Assembly (NCBI GenBank): GCA_019416425.1
Contig: DXXK01000052.1
Span: 1 to 64,000 of the forward strand
Reading direction: 5' to 3'
Length of the DNA stretch: 64,000 bases
Origin: Bacteroidales bacterium
GTDB taxonomy: Bacteria; Bacteroidota; Bacteroidia; Bacteroidales; Muribaculaceae
The stretch's first letter is position 1, and every line of letters starts with the position of its first letter. A program made the position numbers and the translations under genes. The notes under the pieces are model-generated. The model made no database searches. It had not been told where the DNA came from and saw only the letters and a list, made by a program, of their open reading frames with translations. Positions 62,811-64,000 of this stretch are shown here, in pieces.

Positions 62811-64000
62811 ATGTACAAGAATTTTAAAACACACCTGGAGAAAGAGTTGGCCGACATCAAGGAGGCCGGGTTGTACAAGAACGAGCGCGTCATCGTGACG
62901 CCGCAGAGCAGTGACATCGAGGTCGAGAACGACGGTGCCAAGAACGAGGTGCTGAACTTCTGCGCCAACAACTACCTTGGCCTGGCCGACAACAGCCGTC
63001 TGATCGAGGCCGCGAAGCGCGCCATGGACCAGCGCGGCTACGGCATGAGCTCCGTACGCTTCATCTGCGGCACGCAGGACCTGCACAAGGAGCTTGAGGC
63101 CGCCATCAGCCGCTACTTCAAGACCGAGGACACCATCCTCTACGCTGCATGCTTCGATGCAAACGGCGGTCTGTTCGAGCCTCTCTTCACCGAGGAGGAC
63201 GCCATCATCAGCGACGCGCTGAACCACGCCTCCATCATCGACGGCGTACGTCTGTGCAAGGCCAAGCGCTTCCGCTACAAGAACGCCGACATGGAGGACC
63301 TGGAGCGCTGCCTGAAGGAGGCCGCCGACTGCCGCTACCGCATCATCGCCACCGACGGCGTGTTCTCGATGGACGGCAACGTGGCCCCAATGGACAAAAT
63401 CTGCGAGCTGGCCGAAAAGTACGACGCACTGGTGATGGTTGACGAGAGCCACTCGGCCGGCGTGGTCGGCAAGCGTGGTCGCGGAGTGGCCGAGAAATTC
63501 GACGCCTACGGCAGGATCGACATCTTCACCGGCACGTTGGGCAAGTCGTTCGGCGGCGCCATGGGCGGCTTCACCACCGGCCCGAAGGAGATAATCGACA
63601 TGCTGCGCCAGCGCTCGCGTCCCTATCTGTTCTCCAACTCGGTTGCCCCCGCGATTGTAGGCGCAAGCCTGGAGATGTTCAAGATGCTGGACGAGAGCGA
63701 CGAGCTGCACGACCGTCTGATGGACAACGTTGAATATTTCCGCACCCGTATGCTGGAGGCCGGCTTCGACATCAAGCCCACTCAGAGCGCCATCTGCGCC
63801 GTCATGCTCTACGACGCCAAGCTGAGCCAGGACTTCGCCGCCGAGATGCAGAAGGAAGGCATCTACGTGACCGGCTTCTACTACCCGGTCGTACCGAAGG
63901 GACAGGCCCGCATCCGTGTGCAGCTCAGTGCAGCCCACACCCGCGAGCAGCTCGACAAGGCCATCGCTGCCTTCGTCAAGGTCGGCAAGAAGCTCAACGT
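62811..64000 (+). CDS. kbl: 2-amino-3-ketobutyrate CoA ligase (glycine C-acetyltransferase), partial
   Basis: The frame opens with ATG (MYKNFKTHLEKELADIKEAG) and runs 396 codons to the window end without a stop; E. coli Kbl is 398 aa, so only a few residues are missing. PLP-enzyme motifs are NFCANNYLGLADN near 50, GYGMSSVRFICGTQDLHKEL near 77, DALNHASIIDG near 134, VDESHSAGVVGKRGRG near 208 and TGTLGKSFGGAMGG with the PLP Lys at 245. It splits 2-amino-3-ketobutyrate with CoA into glycine and acetyl-CoA. Together with the divergent dehydrogenase it forms the threonine-to-glycine route. Confidence 0.95.
   Translation, partial: MYKNFKTHLEKELADIKEAGLYKNERVIVTPQSSDIEVENDGAKNEVLNFCANNYLGLADNSRLIEAAKRAMDQRGYGMSSVRFICGTQDLHKELEAAISRYFKTEDTILYAACFDANGGLFEPLFTEEDAIISDALNHASIIDGVRLCKAKRFRYKNADMEDLERCLKEAADCRYRIIATDGVFSMDGNVAPMDKICELAEKYDALVMVDESHSAGVVGKRGRGVAEKFDAYGRIDIFTGTLGKSFGGAMGGFTTGPKEIIDMLRQRSRPYLFSNSVAPAIVGASLEMFKMLDESDELHDRLMDNVEYFRTRMLEAGFDIKPTQSAICAVMLYDAKLSQDFAAEMQKEGIYVTGFYYPVVPKGQARIRVQLSAAHTREQLDKAIAAFVKVGKKLN

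Overview
The window looks like chromosomal DNA of a Bacteroidales bacterium, most likely of the Muribaculaceae or a close gut relative. Promoters match the Bacteroidota consensus (TTTG, 19-20 nt, TAnnTTTG), for example before rubrerythrin, def, rpmE2, tRNA-His, relA and recQ. Rho carries the long Q/N/A-rich insert seen in gut Bacteroidales. The arabinose operon has the Bacteroides layout with a Nudix-type repressor, and threonine dehydrogenase is of the SDR type. Coding DNA is clearly GC-rich, which fits Muribaculaceae better than Bacteroides; the family assignment is inference. No phage, integrase, transposase, CRISPR array or rRNA was seen.

Layout. 84-6448 (-): SurA-like lipoprotein, SurA-like foldase, OstA/LptA-like protein and mutL, which links outer-membrane biogenesis with mismatch repair. 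6573-13998 (-): a complete L-arabinose operon (secreted mutarotase, Na+/sugar symporter, Nudix repressor AraR, AraD, AraA, AraB), with a 21-bp palindrome upstream as probable operator. 14322-15074 (+): a ZIP metal transporter. 15085-23020 (-): parvulin foldase, recQ, clpX, clpP and tig. 23153-27087 (-): M18 aminopeptidase, DUF5063, nadD, gmk and yicC. 27183-31146 (-): a three-gene O-acetylation cassette (SGNH hydrolase, MBOAT, DHHW/AlgJ-like protein).

31497-46086 (+): phosphohexomutase, flavin reductase, PBP1A, a PycB/OadA carboxyltransferase with two biotinyl domains, L31 type B, peptide deformylase, EttA, an AspT-type antiporter, reverse rubrerythrin, RuvX and a short TilS. 46290-53898 (+): Rho, a short chorismate synthase, a YhcC-type radical SAM protein, tRNA-His, an alpha/beta hydrolase and a RelA/SpoT protein whose hydrolase domain looks inactive. 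53972-56843 (-): DUF4301, a guanine-deaminase-like enzyme and a lipoprotein. 56968-59049 (+): a putative porin.

59302-61599 is the accessory part. It holds a serpin gene broken by one frameshift, a 50-residue lipoprotein gene upstream of it, and a 558-bp non-coding element with nested direct and inverted repeats. The right edge holds divergent threonine-catabolism genes: SDR threonine dehydrogenase (-) and kbl (+, cut by the window end).

Most of the window is core physiology. No complete undescribed multi-gene system was found. The best candidates for something new are the 61042-61599 repeat element, the 181-bp MITE-like element at 44446-44626, the small lipoprotein/serpin locus and the DUF4301 protein. 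Positions 1-83 hold AT-rich sequence with no feature I can support.
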